Below, piece after piece: positions 26,626 to 35,733 of a stretch of DNA of 64,000 nt (position 1 is its first letter; each line of letters begins with the position of its first letter). The DNA comes from an uncultured Pseudomonadota bacterium (GTDB lineage Bacteria > Pseudomonadota > Gammaproteobacteria > Steroidobacterales > Steroidobacteraceae): positions 1 through 64,000 of the forward strand of contig CADEED010000006.1 of NCBI GenBank assembly GCA_902826225.1. Direction: 5' to 3'. The notes under the pieces were generated by a model that was not told the origin of the DNA, did not search any database, and saw only the letters and a program-made list of their open reading frames with translations. The position numbers and the translations under genes are program-made.

Positions 26626-27216
26626 ATGGATTTCATTCCGGGAGGTGAGCTGTCGCGACGCATTCGCGAGGGCGACGTCACCGCCGAAAGCGAACTCATT
26701 CGCCAGTTCGAGCCGGGCCTGCGAGTCATCCTGCGCCGGCGCACGGGTGGCGATCATGGCCTGTTGCAGGACCTCGTCCAGGAAACTCTGCTCATCATCC
26801 TGCAACGCCTGCGGGGCGGCGGCATCGACGATCCGCATCGCCTGGCCGCATTCGCCGCGCAAACCGCGAGAAATCTCGCAATTGCGTCACTGCGGAAGGC
26901 CGAGCGACAGAGAACCGATATCGACAGTGAGGCGACCGAGCGGAATCCCGACCCCAAGGTCGTGGTCGAGGCGCAGGCGTCGGATCACGAAGCGGCGCTC
27001 GCGGTGCGTGCGCTGCTTCGCGAACTACCGCACCCCAGGGATCGCCTGATGCTCAAGAGGTTCTATCTAGATGATGATGACAAGGCGCTGATTTGCAGCG
27101 AGCTCAATCTCACCGAGGCCGCGTTCAACCAGGCGTTGAGCCGTGCGCGGCGCCGATTCCGGCAGATTCTGGAGGAGCGCGGCTTTTCGAAGCGCGATCT
27201 CCTGAGCGCGTCATGA
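26626..27216 (+). CDS. ECF-type RNA polymerase sigma factor
   Basis: This 196-residue protein has region 2 at about 20-85 (ESELIRQFEPGLRVILRRR, LLQDLVQETLLIILQRLR) and region 4 at about 128-185 (LRELPHPRDRLMLKRFYLDDDDKALICSELNLTEAAFNQALSRARRRF). This is a helix-turn-helix for the -35 element. Its 3' end overlaps the following membrane protein gene by four bases (ATGA at 27213-27216), the usual arrangement for a sigma factor and its anti-sigma factor. The 164 bp upstream contain no other gene and presumably hold its promoter. Confidence 0.87.
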   Translation: MDFIPGGELSRRIREGDVTAESELIRQFEPGLRVILRRRTGGDHGLLQDLVQETLLIILQRLRGGGIDDPHRLAAFAAQTARNLAIASLRKAERQRTDIDSEATERNPDPKVVVEAQASDHEAALAVRALLRELPHPRDRLMLKRFYLDDDDKALICSELNLTEAAFNQALSRARRRFRQILEERGFSKRDLLSAS

Positions 27217-27836
27217 ACCAGGATCAGATCGAACGGTATCTCGCCGGGAGGATGGCCGGGGAGGAAGCCGAGGCCTTCGAGGCGTATTGCGTGGCGAATC
27301 CCGAATTCGCCAGGCGAGTGGAGTTCGAGCAGCGCCTGCGCGCGGGAATTCGCGAAGTCGGCAGCGGCTCGTCCGCGGAGTTCGTGCGCTCGCGCAATCC
27401 ACGCGGTGCGCAACTCGCCATCGCCGCGAGTCTCGTGCTGGTCGTCGGCGCCGCATTTCTAGTCTGGAAGCACGCCCGGCCGGAACGGCACCCTCTGCTC
27501 GGCGCCGTCACCGAGGTCCGGCACACGGGGCCCGTGCTGCGGCTCGCCCTGGAACGCGGCGCCCACACCGTCCCCCGGTTGCCGGCCGGCTTCGTGCGGA
27601 TCGAGATTGCCGGACTCTTCGATACGAATGCCCACTACTCGATTTCGCTCGAACGGATCGAGCGGCAGAAGAGCGTCGAAACGCTCGCCACGGTATACGG
27701 ACAGCACCCCGCCTCGCCCACCGGGCTCGCGCTGGTGATCGACAGCGACGCGTTGCGTCCCGGCGCCTATTCATTGCGGCTGCGCAGACAGGCGTCGGAC
27801 GAGCAACCCCTCGACTTCGAGTTCCGTAAAGACTGA
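27213..27836 (+). CDS. Probable anti-sigma factor, single-pass membrane protein
   Basis: This 207-residue protein is coupled to the sigma gene by ATGA. The N-terminal ~60 residues (MNQDQIERYLAGRMAGEEAEAFEAYCVANPEFARRVE) resemble the sigma-binding domain of anti-sigma factors, but without the zinc H-x3-C-x2-C motif. A single helix (AQLAIAASLVLVVGAAFLVW) at about 72-91 separates it from a ~115-residue periplasmic beta-rich domain. The role as an anti-sigma factor is inferred from position and topology. Confidence 0.7.
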   Translation: MNQDQIERYLAGRMAGEEAEAFEAYCVANPEFARRVEFEQRLRAGIREVGSGSSAEFVRSRNPRGAQLAIAASLVLVVGAAFLVWKHARPERHPLLGAVTEVRHTGPVLRLALERGAHTVPRLPAGFVRIEIAGLFDTNAHYSISLERIERQKSVETLATVYGQHPASPTGLALVIDSDALRPGAYSLRLRRQASDEQPLDFEFRKD

Positions 27837-27884
27837 AGTTGTCACGGTCCGGCGTTTCGCCGCAGAAGAGCCGGGATATCGACG

Positions 27885-28250
27885 TCAGCGAACGAGGACT
27901 TCGGAGATCGTCCGCAGCAGGAGATCCGGCGAGCAAGGCTTGGCGAGGACGGCATCGAACAGTTCGCGCGAGCCGCTGATCACCGCGGGTTGCGCCGTCT
28001 GCGCGATGACGGGAATGCGCCGCAGTTCGGGTTCGTCGCGCAGCGCGCGCGTCGCGGTCAGCCCGTCCATGTTCGGCATGAACATGTCCATGACGATCAC
28101 CGCCGGCTTCTTCGTGCGCGCCGCGTCGAGTGCTTCCAGGCCGTCGCGCGCTTCGAGCACTTCGAAGCCCGCCGACTGCAGGATCATCGTCATGATGTCG
28201 CGCGCGTCGTCGTAGTCCTCGGCGATCAGGACTTTCGTGGGATTCGCCAT
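27885..28250 (-). CDS. Stand-alone response-regulator receiver protein
   Basis: This 121-residue CheY-like receiver domain has the acidic pair E11-D12, phosphoacceptor D55 (VIVMDMFMPNMDG), switch T85 and conserved K104 (VLAKPCSPDLL). There is no output domain, so it acts by protein interaction or in a phosphorelay. It starts one base inside the stop of the histidine kinase gene (TGATG at 28248-28252), so the two are co-translated and likely a cognate pair. Confidence 0.9.
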   Translation of the reverse strand: MANPTKVLIAEDYDDARDIMTMILQSAGFEVLEARDGLEALDAARTKKPAVIVMDMFMPNMDGLTATRALRDEPELRRIPVIAQTAQPAVISGSRELFDAVLAKPCSPDLLLRTISEVLVR

Positions 28251-29530
28251 CAGTGCACCGGCGACAGCTTGCGCAGCGCTTCGCCCAGGACTTCGCTGCC
28301 CGGCTTCGGCGGCTCCGCCACCGCGAATTCGAGGCGGATGGTCGTCCCCTGGTTGGGACCGGGGCTGTCGGCGCTCACCGTTCCGCCGTGCAGCGCCATC
28401 AGCTCGCGCACGATCGTGAGCCCCAGGCCGAGGCCGCCCTGCTTTCGCGTCATGCCGCCTTCGGCCTGGCGGAAGCGGTCGAACATGTGCGGCAGGAAAT
28501 CGGGCGCGACGCCCGGGCCGTTGTCCTTCACCGAGATGATCGCGCGCGGTCCGTTGCGCGCCACGTGCACGTCCACGCGGCCGCCGCGGTCGGAGAACTT
28601 GATCGCATTCGAGATCACGTTCCACAACACCTGGTGAAGCCGGTCGGGGTCGCCCCAGATGCGCGGACTGTCGCCCGGCAACAGGTCGAGCGCGATCGAC
28701 TTGTCGCGGGCCGCCGCCTGGCCGTTATCCACGGCCGTGACGCACAGCGCGCCCAGGTCGACCAGCTTCGAATCGATCGACAGTTTGCCGGCGGCGGCGC
28801 GCGAAACATCGAGCAGATCGTCGACGAGCCTGGCCTGCAACGCCGTGTTTCGCTCGATGACGGCGAGCGCCTTGCGCAGCACGTCCGGCGGCGTCTTCGT
28901 GCCCTGCCTGAGCTGCCACAACCAGTTGTTGATGACGTGCAAAGGCGTACGCAGTTCGTGCGAGAGCAGCGCGAGGAATTCGTCCTTCAGCTTGTTCGAA
29001 CTCTCCGCGGACTCGCGCGCGTCGCGCTCCTGCCGCAGGGCGGCCTTGAGGTCCGTGTTGAGCTGGACGTTGTTGAGCGCGAGGGACGCCGCGTCGGCGA
29101 GACTCTGGAGCACGCCGATCTCGACGGGCGTCGCCAGGTGATTCCTCGCCCAGTACGCACCGATCGCGGCGATCGGATCCTCGCGCCGCACCGGCATCAT
29201 CAGCAGGCTCTTCACGAACGTCGGGCGGTAGGCGTCGTGGGGAATGCGCTCGTCGGCATAGATGTCCGGGATCGCCGCGTACCTCTTGTTCAGCATCGTC
29301 CAGCCGGAGATGCACGACTCGAGGGGGAAGCGCCTGCCCTTCCACAGGGGCGCGATGGCATCCTCGTCCGCGTAGTAGCAGTGACTTCCCTGGCGGAGCA
29401 CGAAGGTGACCCCGTCCGCGGCAGTGAGCTCGCGCGCGGCGCGGCGCACGATGGCGCACACGGTGATTTCGTCCCGCGCCGAAGCCAACGCCGTCACGGC
29501 GTCGAGTAGTGGGTCCCTGACGAGTTCCAT
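28250..29530 (-). CDS. Cytosolic GAF-domain sensor histidine kinase
   Basis: This 426-residue protein has no membrane helix. Residues ~10-155 form a GAF domain (AARELTAADGVTFVLRQGSHCYYA, FPLESCISGWTMLNKR, VEIGVLQSLADAASLALNNV). A short coiled coil leads to HisKA with H191 (LLSHELRTPLHVINNWLW). The ATPase follows, with N box WNVISNAIKFSD, G1 VKDNGPGVA and G2 GGLGLGLTIVRELM. The GAF domain is of the phytochrome-related type, and a ligand or redox signal is likely. It is paired with the adjacent receiver protein. Confidence 0.92.
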   Translation of the reverse strand: MELVRDPLLDAVTALASARDEITVCAIVRRAARELTAADGVTFVLRQGSHCYYADEDAIAPLWKGRRFPLESCISGWTMLNKRYAAIPDIYADERIPHDAYRPTFVKSLLMMPVRREDPIAAIGAYWARNHLATPVEIGVLQSLADAASLALNNVQLNTDLKAALRQERDARESAESSNKLKDEFLALLSHELRTPLHVINNWLWQLRQGTKTPPDVLRKALAVIERNTALQARLVDDLLDVSRAAAGKLSIDSKLVDLGALCVTAVDNGQAAARDKSIALDLLPGDSPRIWGDPDRLHQVLWNVISNAIKFSDRGGRVDVHVARNGPRAIISVKDNGPGVAPDFLPHMFDRFRQAEGGMTRKQGGLGLGLTIVRELMALHGGTVSADSPGPNQGTTIRLEFAVAEPPKPGSEVLGEALRKLSPVH

Positions 29531-29589
29531 CGACCCTTAGGATGCCGGTGTTGCATCGCGGCGGCAATTCACCTCGGCGTGAAATGAGA

Positions 29590-29885
29590 TCAGTGACCGT
29601 GCTTGTCCATCCAGTCCAGCACGCGGTACCAGCCGTTCGCCACGGCAAAGCAGCGGTACGAGTAGTCCTCGTCTGACATTTTCGATAGATCGGCGCCCGC
29701 CTCGATCAGGAGTCAGGGCTTTCACTCCCTCGATCGTGAGGCGCGTCCACTGCTTCGTGCCGGCCGACTCGTCGATGAGAGGCGTTGTCCGGCGTAGTCG
29801 TAGATCTTGCGTTCCTTCTTGCCGAATGCGATCGACACGCTCGTCGACGGGTTGTCGGATATCGCGGCCACGTAGCTCCTCTGAG
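29590..29885 (-). pseudogene. Decayed DUF6438/ankyrin-type gene fragment with two frameshifts
   Basis: Conceptual translation needs three frames. From the 5' end: SYVAAISDNPSTSVSIAFGK...IYDYAG, then a shift to PLIDESAGTKQWTRLTIEGV, then a shift to LIEAGADLSKMSDEDYSYRC and a genuine-looking C-terminus ending DWMDKHGH before TGA at 29590. The first part resembles the DUF6438 pattern (SDNPxTxVSI) and the last an ankyrin-like repeat; both are from memory of the families. No start codon or N-terminus survives. The remaining gap up to 29979 holds no other gene. Confidence 0.6.
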
Positions 29886-29979
29886 CTTCGGCCCCGACGG
29901 CGAGGATTCATCGCGGCGAAACGAGACGTTCATCCGCGAAGCGGACCATTCGCGGCCTCGTTTCATGCGGGAGAGCGCC

Positions 29980-31608
29980 GTGCTCACATCTGTCACTCGT
30001 CGCGACTTCATCGCCGCAGCTGCTGCCGTGGCGGCAACGACGTCCACCCTCGTGCGCGCGCACGGCCAGGAGCGCAACGACGCGTTCGTTCACGGCGTCG
30101 CGAGCGGCGATCCGTTGCAGGATCGCGTGATCCTGTGGACCCGCGTGACGCCGAAGAAGCTGCATGACGACGTCGACGTGAAGTGGGTCATCGCGAAGGA
30201 CCCTTCGTTGAAGCGCGTGGTCGCCGCCGGCCGCGAACGCACCGACATCCGGCGCGACTTCACCGTGAAGGTCGACGCCGACGGACTCGAGCCGGGCCGC
30301 ATCTACTACTACCAGTTCACTGCCAATGGCGATCGTTCACCGATCGGCCGCACGCGAACTCTGCCCCAAGGGCGTGTGGATGCCGCCCGGCTCGCGCTGG
30401 CGTCGTGCTCGAACCTGCCATACGGATTGTTCAACGTGTACGCGCTCATCGCGCGTCGCAACGACCTCGATGCCGTGCTGCACCTGGGCGACTACGTCTA
30501 CGAATACGCCAATGCGCAGTACGGCGACGGCACACTGCTCGATCGCGTTCCGATGCCTGATCGGGAGATCGTTTCGCTCGCCGACTACCGGCAACGTCAC
30601 GCGCAGTACAAGACGGATCCCGATCTGCAGGATGCGCATCGTCAGCATCCTTTCATCTGCGTATGGGACGACCACGAGATCACGAACGACTCGTGGACCG
30701 ACGGCGCCGAAAACCACAACGAGGATGCGGGCGAAGGCGACTACGCCGTCCGCAAACGTGCAGCGATCCGTGCATATTTCGAATGGATGCCTGTTCGCGA
30801 GTTCGAGTGGCGGCCGAAGTCCCGCATCTTCCGCTCGTTCCGTGTCGGCTCTCTCCTCGACCTCATCATGCTGGACACTCGTCACTTCGGTCGTGCGCAG
30901 CAGTCGGGTGTGCCGCCGATCAGCCCCACGGCCGGCTACCCCGCGAACGACCCGACCGTGAACGACCCGACGCGCAGCCTGCTCGGCCTCGAACAGGAGT
31001 CATGGCTGGATGAGCGGCTCGTGCATTCGCAGCAGCGGGGCGCGAAATGGCGACTGTTGGGACAGCAGGTGATGATGGCGCAACTGTCGCCCAGCGGCGG
31101 TCAAACGCTGTTCAGCCTGGATCAGTGGGATGGCTATCGGCCAGCACGCGAAAGGCTGTTCTCGACGCTGCGCGATAACAACATCGACAACGTCGTCGTC
31201 GTCACCGGCGACATTCATTCGTCATGGGCCAACGAGCTCACGAGCAATCCCTGGAACCCGGCTTCGTACGATCCGGTCACCGGCAAGGGCATCGTCGGCG
31301 TCGAGTTCGTGACCCCGGGCGTCACCTCGCCCGGGATCGAAAATCCGGTGGAAGCTGCCCAGACCGCGGCGTTCATCCGCAGCGTGTCGCCGCACATGAA
31401 ATTCGCCGAGCTCAACAAGCGCGGCTACGTGTTGCTCGACATCGACCGCGAGCGCGTGCAAGCCGACTTCTGGCATGCCGCGACCATCGCCGAAAAGAGC
31501 CGGGTCGAAACACTCGCGGCAGCATTCGTCACTGAGGCGGGCGCGAACCGCCTGGTGCCGGCGCTTTCGGCCAGTGCCGCTCGCGATGCGAGCGATCCTG
31601 CGCCCTGA
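29980..31608 (+). CDS. PhoD-type alkaline phosphatase/phosphodiesterase, Tat-exported
   Basis: This is a 542-residue protein from GTG 29980, chosen because GGGAGAG lies five bases upstream and it places the Tat signal (VTRRDFIAAAAAVAAT) at the N-terminus; ATG 29965 is the alternative. The N-terminal Fn3-like domain (FVHGVASGDPLQDRVILWTRVTP) and calcineurin-like core are typical of PhoD. Visible elements are ALASCSN, LHLGDYVYEYAN, VWDDHEITNDSW, LDTRH and VVTGDIHSSWA. It would bind Fe/Ca and release phosphate from phosphodi/monoesters in the periplasm. Phosphate regulation is likely from family knowledge; no Pho box was identified. Confidence 0.88.
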   Translation: MLTSVTRRDFIAAAAAVAATTSTLVRAHGQERNDAFVHGVASGDPLQDRVILWTRVTPKKLHDDVDVKWVIAKDPSLKRVVAAGRERTDIRRDFTVKVDADGLEPGRIYYYQFTANGDRSPIGRTRTLPQGRVDAARLALASCSNLPYGLFNVYALIARRNDLDAVLHLGDYVYEYANAQYGDGTLLDRVPMPDREIVSLADYRQRHAQYKTDPDLQDAHRQHPFICVWDDHEITNDSWTDGAENHNEDAGEGDYAVRKRAAIRAYFEWMPVREFEWRPKSRIFRSFRVGSLLDLIMLDTRHFGRAQQSGVPPISPTAGYPANDPTVNDPTRSLLGLEQESWLDERLVHSQQRGAKWRLLGQQVMMAQLSPSGGQTLFSLDQWDGYRPARERLFSTLRDNNIDNVVVVTGDIHSSWANELTSNPWNPASYDPVTGKGIVGVEFVTPGVTSPGIENPVEAAQTAAFIRSVSPHMKFAELNKRGYVLLDIDRERVQADFWHAATIAEKSRVETLAAAFVTEAGANRLVPALSASAARDASDPAP

Positions 31609-31611
31609 CGA

Positions 31612-33486
31612 TCAGAACGGCCCGAGCACCGTCGCGGGATTCTGCCAGCGGCTCGACCAAACCTGACCATCGCGCACGTACCAGACGGTATCGCCATCGA
31701 TGAATGACCGGTTCTGGGACGCCGCCGGGGCCGGCGCATTCGCGGGGAACACGGCGCCGGCGTCGCGCAGCTGCGCGCTGGCCGGCAACTGCTTGCCCAC
31801 GACTTCGTACTGACGCAGCTCGCTGTGCGACGTGATCACCTGCCCGGCATCGCGGTCGACGAGCAGGGCCGGGAAGGCCATGCGATCCGTCTCGCCCGGC
31901 AGATAGGTGAATGCGTGGCGGTCGTAGGTCGCCTCGGAGTACGAGGTGTAATTGCCGAGCGTGAACGAGCCGCGCGAGACCGGGTTCGAGATCACGGACG
32001 CGTCGAAGAGCTCGAGCTTGATGCGGCCGTCCAGGGTGCCGAGGCCGAGCAGCAGGTCGGCCGACACGGGATGCAGGTAGTCGGACCGCCCCGGGATCTC
32101 CAGCTCTCCCGCGATGCGCGGGTCTGCGGGATTCGTCAGGTCGAACACGTAGAGCGGGTCGACGACCTGGAACGTGATGCCGTACGCACGATCGCCGGCG
32201 AAGCGCACGCCGTAGAGCCGTTCGTTGGGCTTGCCGATCTCGCTGGGGCGCAGGTCGTTGGGCAGGCTGCCGACCACTTCGAGCGCCGGCTCCGCCGCCT
32301 TCTGCCGCAGCACGTAGAGCCGCGTGTCGAATCCGTCGCCCGCCTCCGGCTTCCATTCCGTGGTGAAGACCCGCAGGTACCCGTCCTGCTCGTTCATGCG
32401 GTAGTCGCTCTGCCCGCCGACCCACACGGAACCCATCACTTCGACGGAGCCCGAGTAGTGGGTGCCGCCGTTCGTCAGCGCGAACTTGTGGATGCGCGTG
32501 ACCGCCGACGGCTCGCCGGTGAGACGCGGCTGCGAGATGTACAGCGCCGTGCGCGACGCATACACGCCGTCCGCCGGTTCGTTGTAGCAGGTGCTCACGA
32601 GGGTGCCGGGGTCCTGCAACGTGAACATGGTGATCGTCGTGATCACGGGATAGCCGGGCCGTTCGGCGTCGTTGGTGACGTAGCAGTTGGTCGCGTTCAC
32701 GAGCGCAGATTCGCGCCCGGCGATGCGCACCTTCGGCAGCAGACCCGCGAGGGTCATCTGCGCGAGCTGCGGCCGGTCCGCGGGATCGACCAGCGCGCGC
32801 GGCGTATGCCGGCTCACGAGGTAGACACGATCGTCGATGCGGCGGCTCGCGACGAACACGCCGTCGATCTCGGCGGAGGTCAGCGCCCGCGGCTGCGCGG
32901 GGTTCGCGACGTCGTAGACATGCACGGCCATGCGTGTCGGCGCCCAGATCGTGATCGAGTTCCACAACGCGCCGAACGGCATGAAATAGACCTCGCTCGT
33001 GAGCACGACGAGCCGGCCGTTCGCGACGACCAGGCCCTGCAGCATCTTTCCGGCGGCGAGCGTGATCGTGCTCACGGGCACGGCCTGCCCGGTCGCGGCA
33101 TCCGTGCGCAGGATGCGGATCGTCTGCGGCTCGCTGAATCCGCCGCCACCGGCGACGTAGAGATACGAGCCGTCGTACCGGACCTCGTCGAACTCGTCGA
33201 CCCCCGATTCCACGGTATTCGTCGTCAAGAACGCCGACGCGTCCACCGCGGGCATGACCACCGGTCCCGCGCCCGCGCCGTTGGCGGCGGCGCTCTGCAG
33301 CGAGGACTTGAGCGAGGTTTCGAACTCAGTTGCGCTCGTGACCTTGCGCAGCATGCCCGACACCGCGGGCGGGTCCTCTCCGCCCACGGTGTCGGTACCG
33401 CCGCCGCCACACCCTGACAGCGCCAGTCCAAGGACGAGAGAAATGGAGAAAACGGAGACCGTCAGCCGATGATTTGAGCGACGCAT
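31612..33486 (-). CDS. Beta-propeller domain lipoprotein (PF09826-like)
   Basis: This 624-residue protein starts at ATG 33486 after AGGGAG. A lipoprotein signal ends in L-A-L-S-G-C-G-G-G-G, with the acylated Cys near residue 25. The body is a beta-propeller protein of the secreted Beta_propel family: VDEFDEVRYDGSYLYVAGGG, AVHVYDVANPAQPRAL, AERPGYPVITTITMFTL, PLYVFDLTNPADPRIAGELE and SDYLHPVSADLLLGLGT. In archaea and bacteria these are surface proteins of unknown function. It converges on the PhoD gene with a 3-bp gap. Confidence 0.82.
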   Translation of the reverse strand: MRRSNHRLTVSVFSISLVLGLALSGCGGGGTDTVGGEDPPAVSGMLRKVTSATEFETSLKSSLQSAAANGAGAGPVVMPAVDASAFLTTNTVESGVDEFDEVRYDGSYLYVAGGGGFSEPQTIRILRTDAATGQAVPVSTITLAAGKMLQGLVVANGRLVVLTSEVYFMPFGALWNSITIWAPTRMAVHVYDVANPAQPRALTSAEIDGVFVASRRIDDRVYLVSRHTPRALVDPADRPQLAQMTLAGLLPKVRIAGRESALVNATNCYVTNDAERPGYPVITTITMFTLQDPGTLVSTCYNEPADGVYASRTALYISQPRLTGEPSAVTRIHKFALTNGGTHYSGSVEVMGSVWVGGQSDYRMNEQDGYLRVFTTEWKPEAGDGFDTRLYVLRQKAAEPALEVVGSLPNDLRPSEIGKPNERLYGVRFAGDRAYGITFQVVDPLYVFDLTNPADPRIAGELEIPGRSDYLHPVSADLLLGLGTLDGRIKLELFDASVISNPVSRGSFTLGNYTSYSEATYDRHAFTYLPGETDRMAFPALLVDRDAGQVITSHSELRQYEVVGKQLPASAQLRDAGAVFPANAPAPAASQNRSFIDGDTVWYVRDGQVWSSRWQNPATVLGPF

Positions 33487-33673
33487 GCGAACTCCCTGGC
33501 TTCTGGGCGGAACCCTACGCCCGCCCGGAAGGTCGATTTGTCGCATTCGTTCAGCGATTTCGTGGAATTCTGTGCCCCGGCCGACGCAGTCGATGCGGGT
33601 ACACTTTTTCACACTTTCGATACGGCTTTCGGCGAGCGCTGCCGGTGGCCGGACGGGCAAAATAACGAAGTAC

Positions 33674-34588
33674 ATGAAGACATTGCGCCACATCGCCGTC
33701 ACCGGCGTTTTCACTTCGCTCGCCGGGCTCGCACTCGGCGCGCAGAACACGGCTGCGCCTCCGTTGACGACGGACGCGACCCCGCCCGCTCCCGTCGCGG
33801 CGCCCCCCGTGGTGTTGCCGCCCGAGCGCAACTGGCGCTTCGGCCTCGCGGCCGGTTACGGCTCGCGCACGAATCCGCTGATCCAGTCCGACGACATCCC
33901 GGTCATCGTCGACGTCGATCTCGCGTGGTTCGGCAAGCGCTGGTTCTTCGACAACGGGGACGTCGGCTTCTCCGTCATCGACAACGACCACTTCACCACG
34001 AACCTCATCGCGCGGGTGAACAGCGATCGCGCATTCTTCAGCAGGACGAACACGAAGTACGTGACGTTCATGCAGCTGAGCGGCAACGTGCAGGCGCCGG
34101 CCTTCGACATCACCGGTTCGCCGCTGGTGACTCCCGAGCCCTTGAAACCGCCGAAGCGCGACTACGCGATCGAGGCCGGCATCGAGACGCTGCTCGACGG
34201 CGACTGGGGCGCGGCCACGCTGCGCGCCTTCCACGACGTCAGCGGCACGCACGACGGCTACGAGATCTCGGTCGCGTACGACTACCGCATCACGCGCGGC
34301 CGCTTCTCGTTCTCGCCGTCGCTGGGCATCGCCTGGAAGGACACGGCGATGTCGACCTACTACTGGGGCGTGCACCCCGGCGAGTCCAGCAACGTGCTGC
34401 AGAGTTACGAGGCCCGCGGGGGAATCAGCTGGGAAGCGGGCGTGCGCGGCAGCTACTACCTCAGCGAGCATTTCCGCGTCGCCTTGTCCGCCAACTACGA
34501 GCGCCTCCAGCACAGCGTGGCCAACAGCCCGATCGTCGAGGATCCATACGTGCTCGGATATTTCGCGGGAGTCGCATGGTCATTCTGA
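33674..34588 (+). CDS. MipA/OmpV family outer-membrane protein
   Basis: This 304-residue protein starts at ATG 33674. A signal peptide (MKTLRHIAVTGVFTSLAGLALGA) and a Pro/Ala linker precede a beta-barrel of alternating strands (WRFGLAAGYGSRTNPLIQSDD, YDYRITRGRFSFSPSLGIAWK, TYYWGVHPGES). The last residues end in aromatic F (GYFAGVAWSF), the BAM recognition signature. It is the first gene of a four-gene run with a DUF3019 protein and a two-component system, a combination seen in other gammaproteobacteria. Confidence 0.88.
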   Translation: MKTLRHIAVTGVFTSLAGLALGAQNTAAPPLTTDATPPAPVAAPPVVLPPERNWRFGLAAGYGSRTNPLIQSDDIPVIVDVDLAWFGKRWFFDNGDVGFSVIDNDHFTTNLIARVNSDRAFFSRTNTKYVTFMQLSGNVQAPAFDITGSPLVTPEPLKPPKRDYAIEAGIETLLDGDWGAATLRAFHDVSGTHDGYEISVAYDYRITRGRFSFSPSLGIAWKDTAMSTYYWGVHPGESSNVLQSYEARGGISWEAGVRGSYYLSEHFRVALSANYERLQHSVANSPIVEDPYVLGYFAGVAWSF

Positions 34589-35004
34589 CTTTCCGGCGCG
34601 CGTTCGCCGCCGCGGCACTCGTCGCCAGCGTCTCGCTCTTCCCCGCGTACGCGCAGGACCCGCCGATGACGCTCACCGTGCGGCCGCTGCTGTGCGTGCT
34701 CGACAAGGCCGCCACGAATTGCATGATGACCTTCGACATCCGCTGGAAAAGCCTCACCGCCGGCGAGTTCTGCCTCAACGACACGCTGCAGGTGGGTCCG
34801 CGAATCTGCTGGGGCAATCCAGCCAACCCCGCGGAATCGGGCAATACCAGCGAGCAGCGTCAGGTCAGCGAAGAGTTCATGTACTGGATCGGCGCGCCCT
34901 CTGGCACTGAACGCCTCGCCGAGGTGAAAATCTCGGTCCTGCGCGTGGGTTCGACCGATCGTCGGCGCGAGCGGCGCACGCGACACGTCTGGGACGTCCT
35001 ATGA
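34576..35004 (+). CDS. DUF3019 family exported protein
   Basis: This 142-residue protein starts at ATG 34576, overlapping the MipA gene end by 13 bp. The signal peptide (FRRAFAAAALVASVSLFPAYAQ) is followed by the DUF3019 core: LTVRPLLCVLDKAATNCMM, W-K-S, GEFCLNDTLQ and RICWGNPA. Four cysteines are spaced as expected for two disulfides. DUF3019 proteins typically sit beside MipA/OmpV and a two-component pair. They may be periplasmic sensors or modulators, though their function is undefined. Confidence 0.82.
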   Translation: MVILTFRRAFAAAALVASVSLFPAYAQDPPMTLTVRPLLCVLDKAATNCMMTFDIRWKSLTAGEFCLNDTLQVGPRICWGNPANPAESGNTSEQRQVSEEFMYWIGAPSGTERLAEVKISVLRVGSTDRRRERRTRHVWDVL

Positions 35005-35723
35005 ATTCCACCAGCATCGACATCCTGCTCGTCGAAGACGACGCGCGGCTGGCCGAGCTCACGGCCACCTACCTCGAACAGAATGGTCTGCGCGTGGCGG
35101 TCGAGGCTCGCGGCGAACGGGCGCTCGAGCGTTTCACGACCGAGAAGCCGCGGCTCGTGCTGCTCGACCTGCTGCTGCCCGGCAAGGACGGGCTCACGAT
35201 CTGCCGCGAGATGCGCAAGATCAACGAAGTGCCGATCCTCATCCTCACCGCGAAGGACACGGATCTCGATCACGTCGTGGGCCTCGAGGCCGGCGCGGAC
35301 GACTACGTCATGAAGCCCGTCGACCCGATGGTGCTGCTCGCGCGCGTGCGGGCGCTGCTGCGCCGGTCCGAACGCGTCGCCGGCACGCCCGCCGAGCGCA
35401 AGCCCGACGTCACGCTCGGCGATCTGCGCATCAGCGAAACCTCGCGCGAGGTGTGGCTGCGCGGAACGGCCGTGCCGCTCACGACGCAGGAGTTCGAGCT
35501 GCTGATCCTGCTCGCGCGCCGCGCGGGCGAGCTGGTGAGCCGCGACGAAGTCTTCCGCGCGATGCGCGGCATCGACTACGACGGTCTCGACCGCTCCATC
35601 GACGGCCGCGTCTCGAAGCTGCGCCGCAAGCTCGGCGACGACGCGGCGGCGCCGACCCGCATCAAGACCGTGTGGGGCAAGGGATACCTGCTCGTGCCGG
35701 ACGCGTGGGAAAACGTCGCTTGA
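35001..35723 (+). CDS. OmpR/PhoB-family response regulator
   Basis: This 240-residue protein is coupled to the DUF3019 gene through ATGA at 35001-35004. The receiver has E12-D13-D14, phosphoacceptor D56 (LLDLLLPGKDGL) and the lysine in ILTAKDTDLDHV. The winged-helix output (about 140-235) shows LTTQEFELLILLARRAGELVSRDEVF and DRSIDGRVSKLRRKLGDD. It most resembles the RstA subgroup. It probably controls its own operon, including the outer-membrane protein. Confidence 0.92.
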   Translation: MNSTSIDILLVEDDARLAELTATYLEQNGLRVAVEARGERALERFTTEKPRLVLLDLLLPGKDGLTICREMRKINEVPILILTAKDTDLDHVVGLEAGADDYVMKPVDPMVLLARVRALLRRSERVAGTPAERKPDVTLGDLRISETSREVWLRGTAVPLTTQEFELLILLARRAGELVSRDEVFRAMRGIDYDGLDRSIDGRVSKLRRKLGDDAAAPTRIKTVWGKGYLLVPDAWENVA

Positions 35724-35733
35724 GCGCGCCTGC

